Positions 25,697-34,445 of a stretch of 64,000 nucleotides of DNA are shown one piece after another. The position numbers and the translations under genes were made by a program. Location of the stretch: the NCBI GenBank assembly GCA_016927865.1, contig JAFGLU010000118.1:1-64000 (forward strand). The letters run 5' to 3'. This DNA comes from Anaerolineaceae bacterium (GTDB lineage: Bacteria > Chloroflexota > Anaerolineae > Anaerolineales > Anaerolineaceae). The notes under the pieces were generated by a model. The model saw nothing but the letters and a program-made list of their open reading frames with translations. It did not search any database and was not told the origin of the DNA. How positions within the stretch are numbered: position 1 is the stretch's first letter; each line of letters opens with the position of its first letter.

Positions 25697-26644
25697 CTAT
25701 CCGTCGCGCAGGGCGCGTCCGGTGAGGTGCAGGAAGACCGCTTCCAGGTTGGGCTCTTTGATGTCGATGCCGGTGATGCGCGCGTCGACGGTGGTAGCGG
25801 CTTCAAAGAGGTGCGGCAGAACGGCATTGCTATCGTTGACCAGCACGCTTAGGTGTCCGTCCTCGGCATAGACCTGACTCACCCCGTCCACCTGCTGCCA
25901 GGCAGGCAGCACGGCGGGGTTCTCAGCGTTGAGGGTCAGGTCGATGCGAGTTTGCTGGCCTACCAGGCGGATGAGTTCCGCGTGCGTGCCGAGGGCGATG
26001 AGGTGGCCGTGATCCATGATGGCGATGTGATTGGACAGTTCTTCGGCTTCTTCCATGTAGTGGGTGGTGTAGAGCACGGTGGCGCCTTCGCGGTTGAGGG
26101 CGCGCACACCGTCCAGAATGCTGCGGCGAGACTGTGGGTCGATGCCCACGGTGGGCTCGTCCATGATGATAACCTGGGGATGGTGCAGCAGGGCGATGCC
26201 GATGTTCAGGCGGCGCTTCATGCCACCCGAGAATTTGCCCGAGCGGCGGGCGGCGTGTTCGGTAAGGCCGATCAGCTCGAGGACTTCATCCACGCGTTGC
26301 TTGAGCATCCCGCCGCGCATGCCGTACATCTTGCCCCAAAAGGTCAGGTTCTCGCGTGCCGAAAGGTCTTCGTACAGGGCGATTTCCTGGGGAACCACGC
26401 CAATGGCGGCTTTGACCTGCTGAGCCGCGCTGCGGGTGGAATGGCCCATCACCAGCACCTCGCCCGAGTCCGGCTGCAGGAGGCAGCTAATCATCGAGAT
26501 GGTGGTGGTTTTGCCGGCCCCGTTGGGACCCAAAAGGCTGAAGATTTCGCCTTGCTGAACCTTGAAGTCGATCCCGTCCACGGCTTTGACCGGGCCGAAA
26601 TACTTTTTCAAGTCGCGAACTTCGATGGATGTGTTGGTTGTCAT
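25697..26644 (-). CDS. ABC exporter ATPase (DrrA type)
   Basis: A 315-residue ATPase. Walker A is LLGPNGAGKTT, the signature is KFSGGMKRRL, Walker B is VIIMDEPTVGIDP, and the switch His is in VLYTTHYMEEAEEL. The C-terminal extension (about 235-315) is the DUF4162-like domain common in drug exporters. I start at ATG 26644, which has GGAGGAG in front, and not at an upstream in-frame ATG. It is the first gene of a three-gene exporter operon divergent from a two-component system. Confidence 0.93.
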   Translation of the reverse strand: MTTNTSIEVRDLKKYFGPVKAVDGIDFKVQQGEIFSLLGPNGAGKTTTISMISCLLQPDSGEVLVMGHSTRSAAQQVKAAIGVVPQEIALYEDLSARENLTFWGKMYGMRGGMLKQRVDEVLELIGLTEHAARRSGKFSGGMKRRLNIGIALLHHPQVIIMDEPTVGIDPQSRRSILDGVRALNREGATVLYTTHYMEEAEELSNHIAIMDHGHLIALGTHAELIRLVGQQTRIDLTLNAENPAVLPAWQQVDGVSQVYAEDGHLSVLVNDSNAVLPHLFEAATTVDARITGIDIKEPNLEAVFLHLTGRALRDG

Positions 26645-26762
26645 AAACTCCTCCAAAAGATGGCAGTCATTTGCCATAGATTTCAACAATTTGGGTGTTG
26701 CAGTCAAATCATAGCGCCTTGTTGAAAGGTTGACATCGGCCATGTGGGTAGGAGAGTATGGT

Positions 26763-26783
26763 CAAGCGGACAGTGTCCGTTTG
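26763..26783. promoter_or_regulatory. dyad between exporter and two-component genes
   Basis: CAAGCGGACA-G-TGTCCGTTTG is a 21-bp dyad with nine of ten pairs matched, and GGACA occurs a third time just downstream. It sits in the 178-bp divergent region, 28 bp before a TAAAAT (26811-26816) that is 6 bp from the kinase ATG. It is a good candidate binding site for the response regulator encoded at 28079. Confidence 0.55.
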
Positions 26784-26822
26784 GACAATGGTGTACTGGC
26801 CGATTCTGGGTAAAATGGAGCT

Positions 26823-28082
26823 ATGAAATCCATACTTAATACCATTCAGAGCTGGTTCCCGTCGCCTTCAGCGGTAGACAAAGAAGAGGTTCGCCAGGTG
26901 CGGCCTTTTTTCTGGCTGGTGGTCATTGGGTTGATATTTGTCTACACCTTTTCCCTGCGCGGAGACCCCGGTTTGCGCGAGCCAGCCCGGCTGATTCCCT
27001 TTACTGCGTTAATTCTGGTACATGGTGTTATCCACTGGAACATGCTGCGTTTTGCGAAGACCCGTCCTGCAACCATTGTCTACCTCATTGTGCAAGGCGC
27101 GTTAGGGATGGCGATCATTGTCATTGGCAATAATATCGGCCTGACCTATGGAATCTTTATGAGCCTGATTGGCGAAGTGTTGGGCCTGCTAGGGTTGACG
27201 CCCTTTGGCCTGGCTTCGGCGGCCTATTTCATTCTCCTCTCGGGGATCGGTTTCCTGCTGACCAGTGAGATGGATCAATTTTGGATTTGGGCCGCGACGG
27301 CTTTGGGCATCCTGCCGGTGGTGGTGATCTACGTGTGGATGCTGAGGCGGCAGATGGATGCGCGTGAAAAGGCCCAGACACTGCTGGCCGAATTGGAAAC
27401 CGCTCACCGCCAGTTGAGCGAGTACGCTGTGCAGGTGGAAGACCTGACCCTGGCGGCTGAGCGGCGGCGCATGGCCCGCGAGCTGCACGACACCCTCTCG
27501 CAGGGGCTGGCCGGGTTGATCTTGCAAATTGAGGCCGCGGGCGCGCACCTGGACAATCAAAATACAGACAAAGCCCAGGCGGTGCTGCGGCAAGCCCTGA
27601 CCCGCGCCCGCGAGACGCTGGCCGATGCGCGCCGCGCCATCGGCGACCTGCGCGAGATTCCTGGAGTCGACCCCGACCTGGTCACCGCGCTCGAAGAGGA
27701 GATCGAGCGCTTTCAAGGACTGACCGGCATCTCCTGCCAGGCCGACCTGGACGTGCGCTGCGAGGTTCCTGAGGCGCTGCGCGAGACCGTGGCGCGGGTT
27801 GCGGCAGAGGGCTTGTTCAACATTGCCATGCACGCCCAGGCCAGTCAAGCTTCCCTGAAGTTGTCCTGCGGCGGGGAAGAACTATTCCTGTCATTGCGGG
27901 ACGACGGCATTGGATTTGACCCGGGCAGCGCCGTGGGGGCCAGCGGCCATTACGGGCTGCTGGGGCTGCGCGAACGCTGCCGGTTGGCTGGGGGCACGCT
28001 GGAAATTTCCAGCCGCCCAGGAGAGGGGTCGCAATTGACGGTCCGCCTGCCGCTGAACTTCAGCGCGGGGGAGGCAGCGTGA
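26823..28082 (+). CDS. sensor histidine kinase, NarL partner type
   Basis: A 419-residue kinase with about five membrane segments in residues 25-175, very short loops and no periplasmic domain, so it probably senses in or at the membrane. A coiled coil leads to the HisKA_3 box MARELHDTLSQGLAGLILQ with the phospho-accepting His. The ATPase domain has LRDDGIGFDP and YGLLGLRERCRLAGGTLEI. The response regulator gene overlaps its stop codon (GTGA). Divergent orientation to the ABC exporter suggests control of that exporter in response to envelope stress or an antimicrobial. Confidence 0.92.
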   Translation: MKSILNTIQSWFPSPSAVDKEEVRQVRPFFWLVVIGLIFVYTFSLRGDPGLREPARLIPFTALILVHGVIHWNMLRFAKTRPATIVYLIVQGALGMAIIVIGNNIGLTYGIFMSLIGEVLGLLGLTPFGLASAAYFILLSGIGFLLTSEMDQFWIWAATALGILPVVVIYVWMLRRQMDAREKAQTLLAELETAHRQLSEYAVQVEDLTLAAERRRMARELHDTLSQGLAGLILQIEAAGAHLDNQNTDKAQAVLRQALTRARETLADARRAIGDLREIPGVDPDLVTALEEEIERFQGLTGISCQADLDVRCEVPEALRETVARVAAEGLFNIAMHAQASQASLKLSCGGEELFLSLRDDGIGFDPGSAVGASGHYGLLGLRERCRLAGGTLEISSRPGEGSQLTVRLPLNFSAGEAA

Positions 28083-28714
28083 GCGGCCCGTTGCGTATCT
28101 TGATCGCCGACGACCACCTGATTGTGCGCGAGGGCTTACGCATGATCCTGGAAACGGCGGATGATTTTCAACTGGTGGGCGAGGCTGCCGACGGGGCCGA
28201 GGCCCTGCGCCTGTGCGCCGAACTGCACCCAGATGTGGTGCTGATGGACCTGCGCATGCCCAATATGGACGGGCTAACCGCCATTGGACGCTTGAGTCGC
28301 GAGCAGCCCGAGGTGGCCGTGGTCATTTTGACCACCTTCAACGAGGATGATTTGATGCGCCGCGGTTTGAAGGCCGGGGCGCGCGGCTATTTGCTGAAGG
28401 ACACTGACCGGCGCACCCTGTTTGACAGTATCCGCGCCGCGGGCAGGGGCGAAACTCTGCTCAAGCCGGAGGTGTTGGCACGTTTGCTGGCGACTCCTGC
28501 GCCTGTCGCTTCCGGCGGGTTGGACCTGACCGAGCGCGAGATGGAAGTCCTGCGAGCCGTGGCGCAGGGCGAGCGCAGCAAGGAAATTGCCTTCCGCCTG
28601 GGAATCACCGAGCGTACCGTCAAAGCGCACCTGGCGGGGATATACAATAAGCTGGGCGTCGATTCGCGGGCCGCGGCCATCGCCGTGGCGGCGCAAAAAG
28701 GATTGTTGAGCTAG
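28079..28714 (+). CDS. NarL/LuxR-type response regulator
   Basis: A 211-residue regulator starting with GTG inside the kinase stop. The receiver has the acidic pair in IADDH, the phospho-accepting Asp in [13 protein letters not shown] and Lys in YLLKDTD. The C-terminal LuxR helix-turn-helix reads [19 protein letters not shown]...[17 protein letters not shown]. It is the cognate partner of the kinase. Its 3' end overlaps the converging UxuA-like gene by four bases. Confidence 0.94.
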   Translation: MSGPLRILIADDHLIVREGLRMILETADDFQLVGEAADGAEALRLCAELHPDVVLMDLRMPNMDGLTAIGRLSREQPEVAVVILTTFNEDDLMRRGLKAGARGYLLKDTDRRTLFDSIRAAGRGETLLKPEVLARLLATPAPVASGGLDLTEREMEVLRAVAQGERSKEIAFRLGITERTVKAHLAGIYNKLGVDSRAAAIAVAAQKGLLS

Positions 28715-29703
28715 TTTTCTCCCTTTTGCTCGTAGACGGCTTCGCGCAGGCCTTTGATGTAGCCAATGGCAAACAAGCGGCCCACCGATGAGTAGGAGGG
28801 GTTGTCGTTGCTGTCGCCTTCCATGGTAGGAACATGGTCGGGTCGCAGGACGCCCTCGAAGCCGATATCCTTATAGGCACGCATGGCGGCCAGCATGTCG
28901 GTTTTACCTTCGTCATGGAAGGTCTCGACGAACTTCTCCGGCGTGCCGCGCACGTCACGGAAGTGGGCGAAGAAGATTTTGCCTTGCTTGCCAAAGTGGC
29001 GGATAACGCCAGGCAGGTCGTCGGTCATCAGGGTGAAGTTGCCCTGGCAGAAGGCAATGCCGTTGACCGGGCTGGGGTAGAGGTCCAGCAGGCGCTGGTA
29101 GTTGTCGATGCTGCACATAATGCGCGCCAGCCCGCGGATGGGGGAGAGGGGCGGGTCGTCGGGGTGCATGGCCAGTTGCACCCCGGCCTGTTCGGCCTCG
29201 GGCACCACGATCTTGAGGAAGGCTTCCAGGTTGGCCCACAGCACATCCTCGCCCACCTCGCCGTACTCGGTGAGCGGGGCGTTTTTCATTAACTCGTGGT
29301 CGTAAGCGGTGGCCAGTGCGCCGCCGCGGGCGGGGGCTGTGGTGGAAGTGCGCATCCAGTTCATCACCGGCATCCATTCGTAGCACCACACCGGCACGCC
29401 CAGCTTGCCCAGGTTGCGGATGAGGGTAATGACCCATTCGATCTCTTCGTCTTTTCCGGGCAGCCCCAGTTTGATCTTGTTCATCGGCGGGCGCGATTCG
29501 AGCACGGCAAATTTGAACCCGGCATCCTCGTAGGCGGTTTTGATGCGTAGGAGGGACATGTAACTCCAGGGCAGCTCGTCTTTGGAGACGTTGAATCCGC
29601 GGCGCATGTCCATACCGCCAACCACATACTCGATGCCACACTGCTTGACCATTTTCCACAGCGGGCTGGGGTGGGGCGAAAGCACTTCAGCGATCTTGAT
29701 CAT
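28711..29703 (-). CDS. mannonate dehydratase (UxuA) family protein
   Basis: A 330-residue TIM-barrel protein of the UxuA family, which dehydrates D-mannonate to 2-keto-3-deoxygluconate. Recognisable stretches are [33 protein letters not shown] with candidate metal ligands, CQGNF and FAHFRDVRG. It is about 60 residues shorter than the E. coli enzyme and some divergent members act on other sugars. The ATG at 29703 has GAGGTGA in front; TATAAT on the minus strand is at 29746-29751. No other uronate genes are nearby. Confidence 0.8.
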   Translation of the reverse strand: MIKIAEVLSPHPSPLWKMVKQCGIEYVVGGMDMRRGFNVSKDELPWSYMSLLRIKTAYEDAGFKFAVLESRPPMNKIKLGLPGKDEEIEWVITLIRNLGKLGVPVWCYEWMPVMNWMRTSTTAPARGGALATAYDHELMKNAPLTEYGEVGEDVLWANLEAFLKIVVPEAEQAGVQLAMHPDDPPLSPIRGLARIMCSIDNYQRLLDLYPSPVNGIAFCQGNFTLMTDDLPGVIRHFGKQGKIFFAHFRDVRGTPEKFVETFHDEGKTDMLAAMRAYKDIGFEGVLRPDHVPTMEGDSNDNPSYSSVGRLFAIGYIKGLREAVYEQKGEN

Positions 29704-30099
29704 TGGGTCACCTCGGGGAGCAGAGTAGGGGGAACAGATAAATATATTATACCGTTTCCCGTGTTCGTCTGAAGACCAGGCACTCATTTGTGGTAGAGGC
29801 AGGTCTTTAACGCAGGCTGCGCCATCTGGTTGCACGATTTATCGGCGGGCAAGGCGACTGGGCATTCGCGCAAGACCTGCCTTATTTGCACGACCCGGCG
29901 GGTCTGCCGGGTGGGCAAACAACCCCTGCCCGCCAGGACATTTTCCACCCATCCCCGCCTGGCCTGACTTAAAGACCCGCTGCTACGCAGAGAGTTTACC
30001 CAAATTCGGTGAGTAGATACGAGGTTTTGGAATAAAAACCCGTGATGCGTTTACCTTGGCATAGGGTGCAAATTTGGGCGCCGTCGATTCAATTTGTGC
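29704..30099. other. intergenic region with inverted repeats
   Basis: No gene is supported. The left 50 bp hold the promoter of the UxuA-like gene. An 11-bp inverted repeat (AGGCAGGTCTT at 29797-29807, complement at 29872-29882) flanks 64 bases, followed by a GC-rich hairpin CCCGGC/GCCGGG (29894-29911). AATTCGGTGAGTAGATAC near 30004 matches the outer end of the family 1 repeat at 48850-48960, so a damaged repeat lies here. Confidence 0.5.
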
Positions 30100-30105
30100 T
30101 ACAAT
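30100..30105 (+). promoter_or_regulatory. -10 element of the solute-binding-like gene
   Basis: TACAAT stands 6 bp before the ATG at 30112, separated only by a T-run. This again predicts a leaderless mRNA. Confidence 0.5.
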
Positions 30106-30111
30106 TTTTTT

Positions 30112-31287
30112 ATGCCTGAGATCGTGTTTTCTGTGTTTGTGAACCGCGAGCAACCCACGGATGATCTGCTGAACCTGATCAAACCTGTTCAGCCTGGCAT
30201 TCGGATTCACCCGGTGCTGTGGGGTCAGGAATGGACCTGGCTGACCAACATGACCGTGCAGCGCCAGGGAGCAGACATCTCGCAGATCGGCTCATCCACC
30301 GTCAGCGCCCTGGCGGCGATGAACGTGGTGCGGCCTTTCTCCGACCGAGAGTTGTCCTACATTGGCGGGCAAAACATCTTTGCGCCGGTAGCCTGGCAGA
30401 GTGCTTACCGGGTGAGCAGCAGCCAGGTGGTGGGGCTGCCCTGGCTGGCCGATTCGCGGGCGGTGTTTTATTGGCGCGACATGCTTAAAAAGGCCGGGGT
30501 GGATGAAGACCGGGCTTTCCTCAACCCTGAAGTGATGGAAGAAACGCTTGAGCGCCTGCAATTCAGCGGAGTCACTGCGCCCTGGACCATTCCAACCAGT
30601 ATTGGCGTGGCGGTGCTGCAGTTGGCGGTCACGTGGGTGTGGAGCAACGGTGGCGAGTTCATCGACCCGGGCGGGCGCCGGACGTTGTTCACCGAACCGC
30701 GGGCGTTGGAAGGCCTCAAGCGCTTTTTCCGGCTGTACCGCTTCTTGTCTCAGGGAGAATTGCATGATGACGAAGCCAGCGCCGGGCTTTTCGCTTCGCG
30801 CCAGGCGGCCGTGACCATGGGCAGCCCCTTCCTGGGCACGCGCATCTATCAGTTGGTTCCGCCCGACCAACACGCCAACATTGGCATCGCCCTGCCGCCT
30901 GGACCTTCTTTTGTGGGTGGGTCCAGTCTCATCATCTGGAAACACTGTCACCACGAGCACGAGGCGGTGGAAGTGGTGCGCTTTTTGCTCGGTGCGCAGG
31001 CCCAACGCGAATATTGCCAGCGGACGGGCTATCTGCCGGTACGCAAGGATGTGCTGGTTGAGCCGCCATTCTCCACCGACCGGCGCTTTCGCGTCTTTGC
31101 CCTGGCGCTTTCGACAGGCAAGCCTTTCTCGGTGGTCAAATCTGCGGGGCTACTTGAAAGCCGCATGAACGCCACCCTGACGAAGACCTTTCAGGAGATC
31201 ATCAGCGGGCAGGAGATTGATGCCTGTGTGACCAACAATCTCGAACAGTTGGCCCACCGCCTGGATGTGACCCTGGGATTGTATTAG
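30112..31287 (+). CDS. solute-binding-protein-like protein without signal peptide
   Basis: A 391-residue protein resembling extracellular sugar-binding proteins of ABC importers (family 1): ISQIGSSTVSALAAMNVVRPFSD, GLPWLADSRAVFYWRDMLKKAG, GGSSLIIWKHC and an ARQREYC-like helix before TGYLPVRKDV. It begins MPEIVFSVFVN with no signal peptide, lipobox or upstream hydrophobic segment; the ATG is fixed by the close -10. There is no permease or ATPase gene beside it. It may be a cytoplasmic sugar sensor derived from a binding protein, or carry out an enzyme-like role. Confidence 0.78.
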   Translation: MPEIVFSVFVNREQPTDDLLNLIKPVQPGIRIHPVLWGQEWTWLTNMTVQRQGADISQIGSSTVSALAAMNVVRPFSDRELSYIGGQNIFAPVAWQSAYRVSSSQVVGLPWLADSRAVFYWRDMLKKAGVDEDRAFLNPEVMEETLERLQFSGVTAPWTIPTSIGVAVLQLAVTWVWSNGGEFIDPGGRRTLFTEPRALEGLKRFFRLYRFLSQGELHDDEASAGLFASRQAAVTMGSPFLGTRIYQLVPPDQHANIGIALPPGPSFVGGSSLIIWKHCHHEHEAVEVVRFLLGAQAQREYCQRTGYLPVRKDVLVEPPFSTDRRFRVFALALSTGKPFSVVKSAGLLESRMNATLTKTFQEIISGQEIDACVTNNLEQLAHRLDVTLGLY

Positions 31288-31312
31288 AGAAAAAGAGACC
31301 CGAATCTGAATT

Positions 31313-32314
31313 TCACCGCCGGATGAAGGGCAGGTAGGCTTGCGGCGGGCCGTCGAGCAAGATGCTTTGACGCCAAGAATATTCCTGGAGCGCATTTGCC
31401 CGGTATGTTTCCAGAATGAGCCATTCCGGGTAAATTTTTACCCGTAAAAAGGTGCTAGCTGCGCGCAAATCGCCCAAACCACGGGCGTGCCCGGCATCAA
31501 TTTGCCAGACGTCTTGAATTGAAACCGCGCTGAATGTATGCGTATGGCCGGTTAAATAGGTCGTGACCCCTCTCTCATGCAGCAAACTCCAAAACCGGTC
31601 GCGATGATCGGGGTATTGGTCCAGACTGTTACCTAGATGGTTGATGAAGCCGTTGTCGAGGTCTGGCTGAGGGAAAGCGGGCTCATGGCCAATGACAAAG
31701 ATATAAGGCTGGGTTGTGGCTGCCAGGTCTTGAGCCAGCCAATCGTAGAGAATGTTGGTGATGTCACCGTCGGTGACATCCGGGCCGGCGGAGTCGCAGT
31801 ACACGTTCAAGACAGCGAAATGGGCCGGGGGCCGATCGAACGAGTAGGTGGTGGCGGGACAGGGGGCTGGGCCGGGATTCACTGATCCAAGCGGGTAGGC
31901 CTGCAGCCAGGCCAGATTGGCGCCCGAAGTTGTTTCATTGCCCTGCCCGGGCAGCTCGTGGTTCCCGATGACCGGATACCAGGGAAAATCCGCGCCCAGC
32001 GTTTGGTCGATAGTCCAGTCCACGCCGGTGGTAGGATCCAGGTCGCCGGGTACGATCATGAAATCCGCGCCGCCGGCTGCTTGCAGGGCTTGCAAGGCTC
32101 CGCGATAGTACAACGCTGAATCATATAACCCTTCCCCGGCGAAGTTGCGCATATCCGCGGTGATGGCGAAAGTGTACAACGGGGGAAGGGTCTCTGCCGG
32201 TAAGGCGGGCGCAGGTGTTCCGACCATCGGCGAGGATGCGGTTTGTAAGGATAGAATCACCAGGCACATCGCGCCGATGCGGAGGATGCGGTTTTGGAGA
32301 TGGTGTAAAGACAT
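31313..32314 (-). CDS. secreted metallophosphoesterase
   Basis: A 333-residue protein with an N-terminal signal peptide (hydrophobic core about 13-27) and a calcineurin-like domain: ITADMR, VPGDLDP, GNHELPG, VIGHEPAF and LTGHTHTFS supply the metal ligands in order. The C-terminus ends AYLPFIRR, close to the YLPL-type tails I know from many secreted Chloroflexota proteins, perhaps a sorting signal. The first motif has Asp-Met-Arg where Asp-x-His is usual. Substrate is unknown. Confidence 0.85.
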   Translation of the reverse strand: MSLHHLQNRILRIGAMCLVILSLQTASSPMVGTPAPALPAETLPPLYTFAITADMRNFAGEGLYDSALYYRGALQALQAAGGADFMIVPGDLDPTTGVDWTIDQTLGADFPWYPVIGNHELPGQGNETTSGANLAWLQAYPLGSVNPGPAPCPATTYSFDRPPAHFAVLNVYCDSAGPDVTDGDITNILYDWLAQDLAATTQPYIFVIGHEPAFPQPDLDNGFINHLGNSLDQYPDHRDRFWSLLHERGVTTYLTGHTHTFSAVSIQDVWQIDAGHARGLGDLRAASTFLRVKIYPEWLILETYRANALQEYSWRQSILLDGPPQAYLPFIRR

Positions 32315-32391
32315 ATTTTGATTTTAACGTGGGTTTGCGTCTTTTTCACCTCTTGGTGAGGTGATATACAGAAAGTCAAGAACGGATATGT

Positions 32392-32397
32392 TAAAAT
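32392..32397 (+). promoter_or_regulatory. -10 element of the duplicated membrane protein gene
   Basis: TAAAAT is 7 bp before the ATG at 32405, another leaderless-type arrangement. GAGGG lies between them but would be at the transcript's 5' end. Confidence 0.45.
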
Positions 32398-32404
32398 CGA
32401 GGGC

Positions 32405-33277
32405 ATGGAAGCAGACCCTCCGCGCCCTTCTTTAGCCCGCCGCCTGGGTTGGAACCGCACCAGCTATGTGCTGATGAGCGGCTTTATCCTGCTGCTGGGG
32501 GTAATCGCCTATGTGTGGTGGCCGCTGGTCACGGAATACCTGGCCACCTACAACCCGGCCTATCCCTGGTGGATGCAGGTGGATTGGCTGCTGCTGGGCA
32601 TCTTTGCAGCCATGTCTCTTCTGCTCATGGCAGGGGCTGATGTGCGTCTGGACCTGCCAATCGTGGTGGTGGGATTGGTGGGCGGGCTGGTGATTGAAGC
32701 CTGGGGAACCCAAACCTTGTTATGGACCTACTACACCAACGAGCGCCCGCCGCTGTGGATCATCCCGGCCTGGCCGATTGCCAGCCTGGCTATCGACCGG
32801 CTGTACCGCATGCTGGCAAAGAGGTCCCAGGTCATTCCTCAGCGCTGGATGGATGGACTGTATTGGGGAATTTTTGGAATCTTTGCTGTGTTGATGGTGG
32901 TTTTTATTTGGCCCACCCGCCACCTTTCACTGACCTGGATGGCGGCTGGGCTGTGCGCATTCCTTATCTTCACGCCGGTAGACCGGCGCGCCATGCTCCT
33001 GGAATTCGCCGCGGGCAGCGCCCTGGGGTACTTTTTGGAGTACTGGGGCACTACCCGCGAATGTTGGACGTACTATACGTTGCAGACGCCGCCTTTGTTT
33101 GCGGTGCTGGCGCACGGCATGGCGGCGGTGGCTTTCTGGCGCGCGGTGCGAGCTTTGCGCTTTGTGCTTAGCCCTGTTTGGCGCCGCATTCAGGACAGAA
33201 TTTGGCTCCGTTGGTCTGCGCGCCGCAGCTTGAACACACTCCAGCGGGCTTCGTCTCCATCTTCGTCCCGCAATTAG
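32405..33277 (+). CDS. polytopic membrane protein with internal duplication
   Basis: A 290-residue protein with about eight membrane segments; I do not recognise the family. Two halves repeat one pattern: EAWGTQTLLWTYYT-x-PPLWIIPAWP near residue 98 and EYWGTTRECWTYYT-x-PPLFAVLAHG near residue 218. Each copy follows a pair of hydrophobic segments. Conserved Trp, Tyr, Glu and Pro in membrane loops suggest a shared binding site made by both halves. The C-terminal tail is basic and overlaps the converging zinc-ribbon gene by 110 bp. Confidence 0.75.
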   Translation: MEADPPRPSLARRLGWNRTSYVLMSGFILLLGVIAYVWWPLVTEYLATYNPAYPWWMQVDWLLLGIFAAMSLLLMAGADVRLDLPIVVVGLVGGLVIEAWGTQTLLWTYYTNERPPLWIIPAWPIASLAIDRLYRMLAKRSQVIPQRWMDGLYWGIFGIFAVLMVVFIWPTRHLSLTWMAAGLCAFLIFTPVDRRAMLLEFAAGSALGYFLEYWGTTRECWTYYTLQTPPLFAVLAHGMAAVAFWRAVRALRFVLSPVWRRIQDRIWLRWSARRSLNTLQRASSPSSSRN

Positions 33278-33935
33278 GGCAGAATTTGGCGCCCTTGGTG
33301 TCGGTGCCACAATTGGGGCAGGTGGCAGCCACAGGCTGGATCATCTGCGTGCCGCATTCCGGGCAGAACTTGGTGCCGGCGGCGGCCAGAGTGCCGTCGT
33401 TGGGGCAGCGAGCCATCTGAGTAGCGGCCTGCTGGGCAGCCTGGCCTACCTGCTTGACGGAATCGCCTACTTGTTTGAAGGTATCGCCCAGACCGAAGGC
33501 GCTGGCCAGCCCCTTGAGGGCGGCCCCGGCCTGCTCGCCACGCGCCTCTGAAATCTCATTGGTGCGCGGGCTGTCATCATTGCAGGTATCCGACTGGGTG
33601 TCGAAATCGGTCAGACAGCAGATGCGGCTGCAAACGGGGCATTCACGGAAGCGGTCCTTGACCTGGTTCCAGTGCGAATTGAGCTGGTCAGCGGTGAGGG
33701 TGGTGACGTAGCGAGGATCCTCGCCGGTCACGCTGCGGGCCAGCTCGCCACCGAACAGCGGCACCTTGCGCAGCAGTTTGCTGGCAGCCTGGCGGCCAAT
33801 GTCCTGCACCACGGCGCCTTTCACATCCGGCTGAGTGCGGTATTCGCGCCCGCAGATCTCGCAGTAAAAAATGGCATAAGGGCCCATTCCGTCGTTGCGC
33901 ACGTCGTAATTGGGCATTCGGCTGGGTAGTGGCAT
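33168..33935 (-). CDS. multi-zinc-ribbon protein
   Basis: A 255-residue soluble protein. The N-terminal part has CEICG and, later, CPVCSRICC, which may form one treble-clef-like site. A helical middle (about 135-195) is rich in Gln and Ala. The C-terminal third holds consecutive double zinc ribbons: CPNDG...CPECG, CPNCG...CPNCG and CSSCG...CPECG. Such proteins are common, poorly characterised scaffolds or nucleic-acid-associated factors. I start at ATG 33935 with GGGAGAA in front. The end overlaps the converging membrane gene. Confidence 0.78.
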   Translation of the reverse strand: MPLPSRMPNYDVRNDGMGPYAIFYCEICGREYRTQPDVKGAVVQDIGRQAASKLLRKVPLFGGELARSVTGEDPRYVTTLTADQLNSHWNQVKDRFRECPVCSRICCLTDFDTQSDTCNDDSPRTNEISEARGEQAGAALKGLASAFGLGDTFKQVGDSVKQVGQAAQQAATQMARCPNDGTLAAAGTKFCPECGTQMIQPVAATCPNCGTDTKGAKFCPNCGTKMETKPAGVCSSCGAQTNGAKFCPECGAKQG

Positions 33936-34080
33936 GTTAATTCTCCCTGAATGAGTGGTGGTGATATAAACGGAGTTTCTGATCGACTTCATCCATGATT
34001 ATATACTATTTGAAAAGAGGTCACGACTCCAATAGTGGGGAAAGCCAAGTTTCTAGGGTAAGCGCATCATGTGTCGGGCA

Positions 34081-34098
34081 TTTGTCAAATTTGACAAA
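34081..34098. promoter_or_regulatory. 18-bp perfect palindrome
   Basis: TTTGTCAAATTTGACAAA is a perfect palindrome in the 552-bp region between the zinc-ribbon gene (minus) and mutS2. It is a plausible operator but no -10 or -35 is visible immediately next to it. Confidence 0.35.
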
Positions 34099-34117
34099 AA
34101 AAGCATATCAAGGCATG

Positions 34118-34224
34118 TCGTCGCGAGCTTTCCGATGCTTTGTGAGGAAAGCTCGCGACCTCCAAGTGTGCTTACCAGCCGAATCGGAGGTTGCTTCGCC
34201 AGCAAAGCCTGGCTCGCAACGACA
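34118..34224. repeat. tandem inverted-repeat remnants
   Basis: TCGCGAGCTTTCC (34121-34133) and its complement (34146-34158) form 13-bp perfect arms. A second segment, 34185-34224, reads on the minus strand TGTCGTTGCGAGCC ... GAAGCAACCTCC, close to the GTCATTGCGAG...GAAGCAATCT repeat that I know to be widespread in bacterial genomes. Nothing coding is supported. A family 1 half-copy (TTCTACCTCTGGCTGAG) lies at 34280-34296. Confidence 0.5.
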
Positions 34225-34312
34225 CATTCGAAATGATTGTAGAACAAATACTCTTAATTCGTTTACCCTAATCAAGTTTCTTCTACCTCTGGCTGAGTGT
34301 TTATGAATCCGG

Positions 34313-34318
34313 TATAAT
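34313..34318 (+). promoter_or_regulatory. -10 element for mutS2
   Basis: TATAAT with CCGG in front is the only promoter-like hexamer before mutS2. The ATG at 34488 is 169 bp downstream, giving a leader much longer than those of other genes here. Confidence 0.5.
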
Positions 34319-34324
34319 CAATTC

Positions 34325-34445
34325 GTTGGCGGCGCCGGGTCGGGTTGGAGGCCTGGTTGTCAAAGACAGGGCGAGCCGGCGCCCTCACGTATCGATATGG
34401 CGGACCTTTGCGCGAGCGCAAACGGGTCTGCCTGTTGTGTTTTTT
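34325..34445 (+). ncRNA. structured 5' leader of mutS2
   Basis: GGCGCCGG (34331-34338) pairs with CCGGCGCC (34376-34383). A second strong stem joins 34400-34413 to 34416-34431: TTTGCGC with GCGCAAA inside GCGGACC/GGTCTGC. A T6 run (34440-34445) follows eight bases later. The layout is like an attenuator or cis-regulatory RNA. It does not fit a riboswitch class I know. Confidence 0.4.

Noticed and set aside
33995..34306. 103-codon frame before mutS2
   Set aside because: It runs through palindromes and repeat remnants and has no recognisable protein features.
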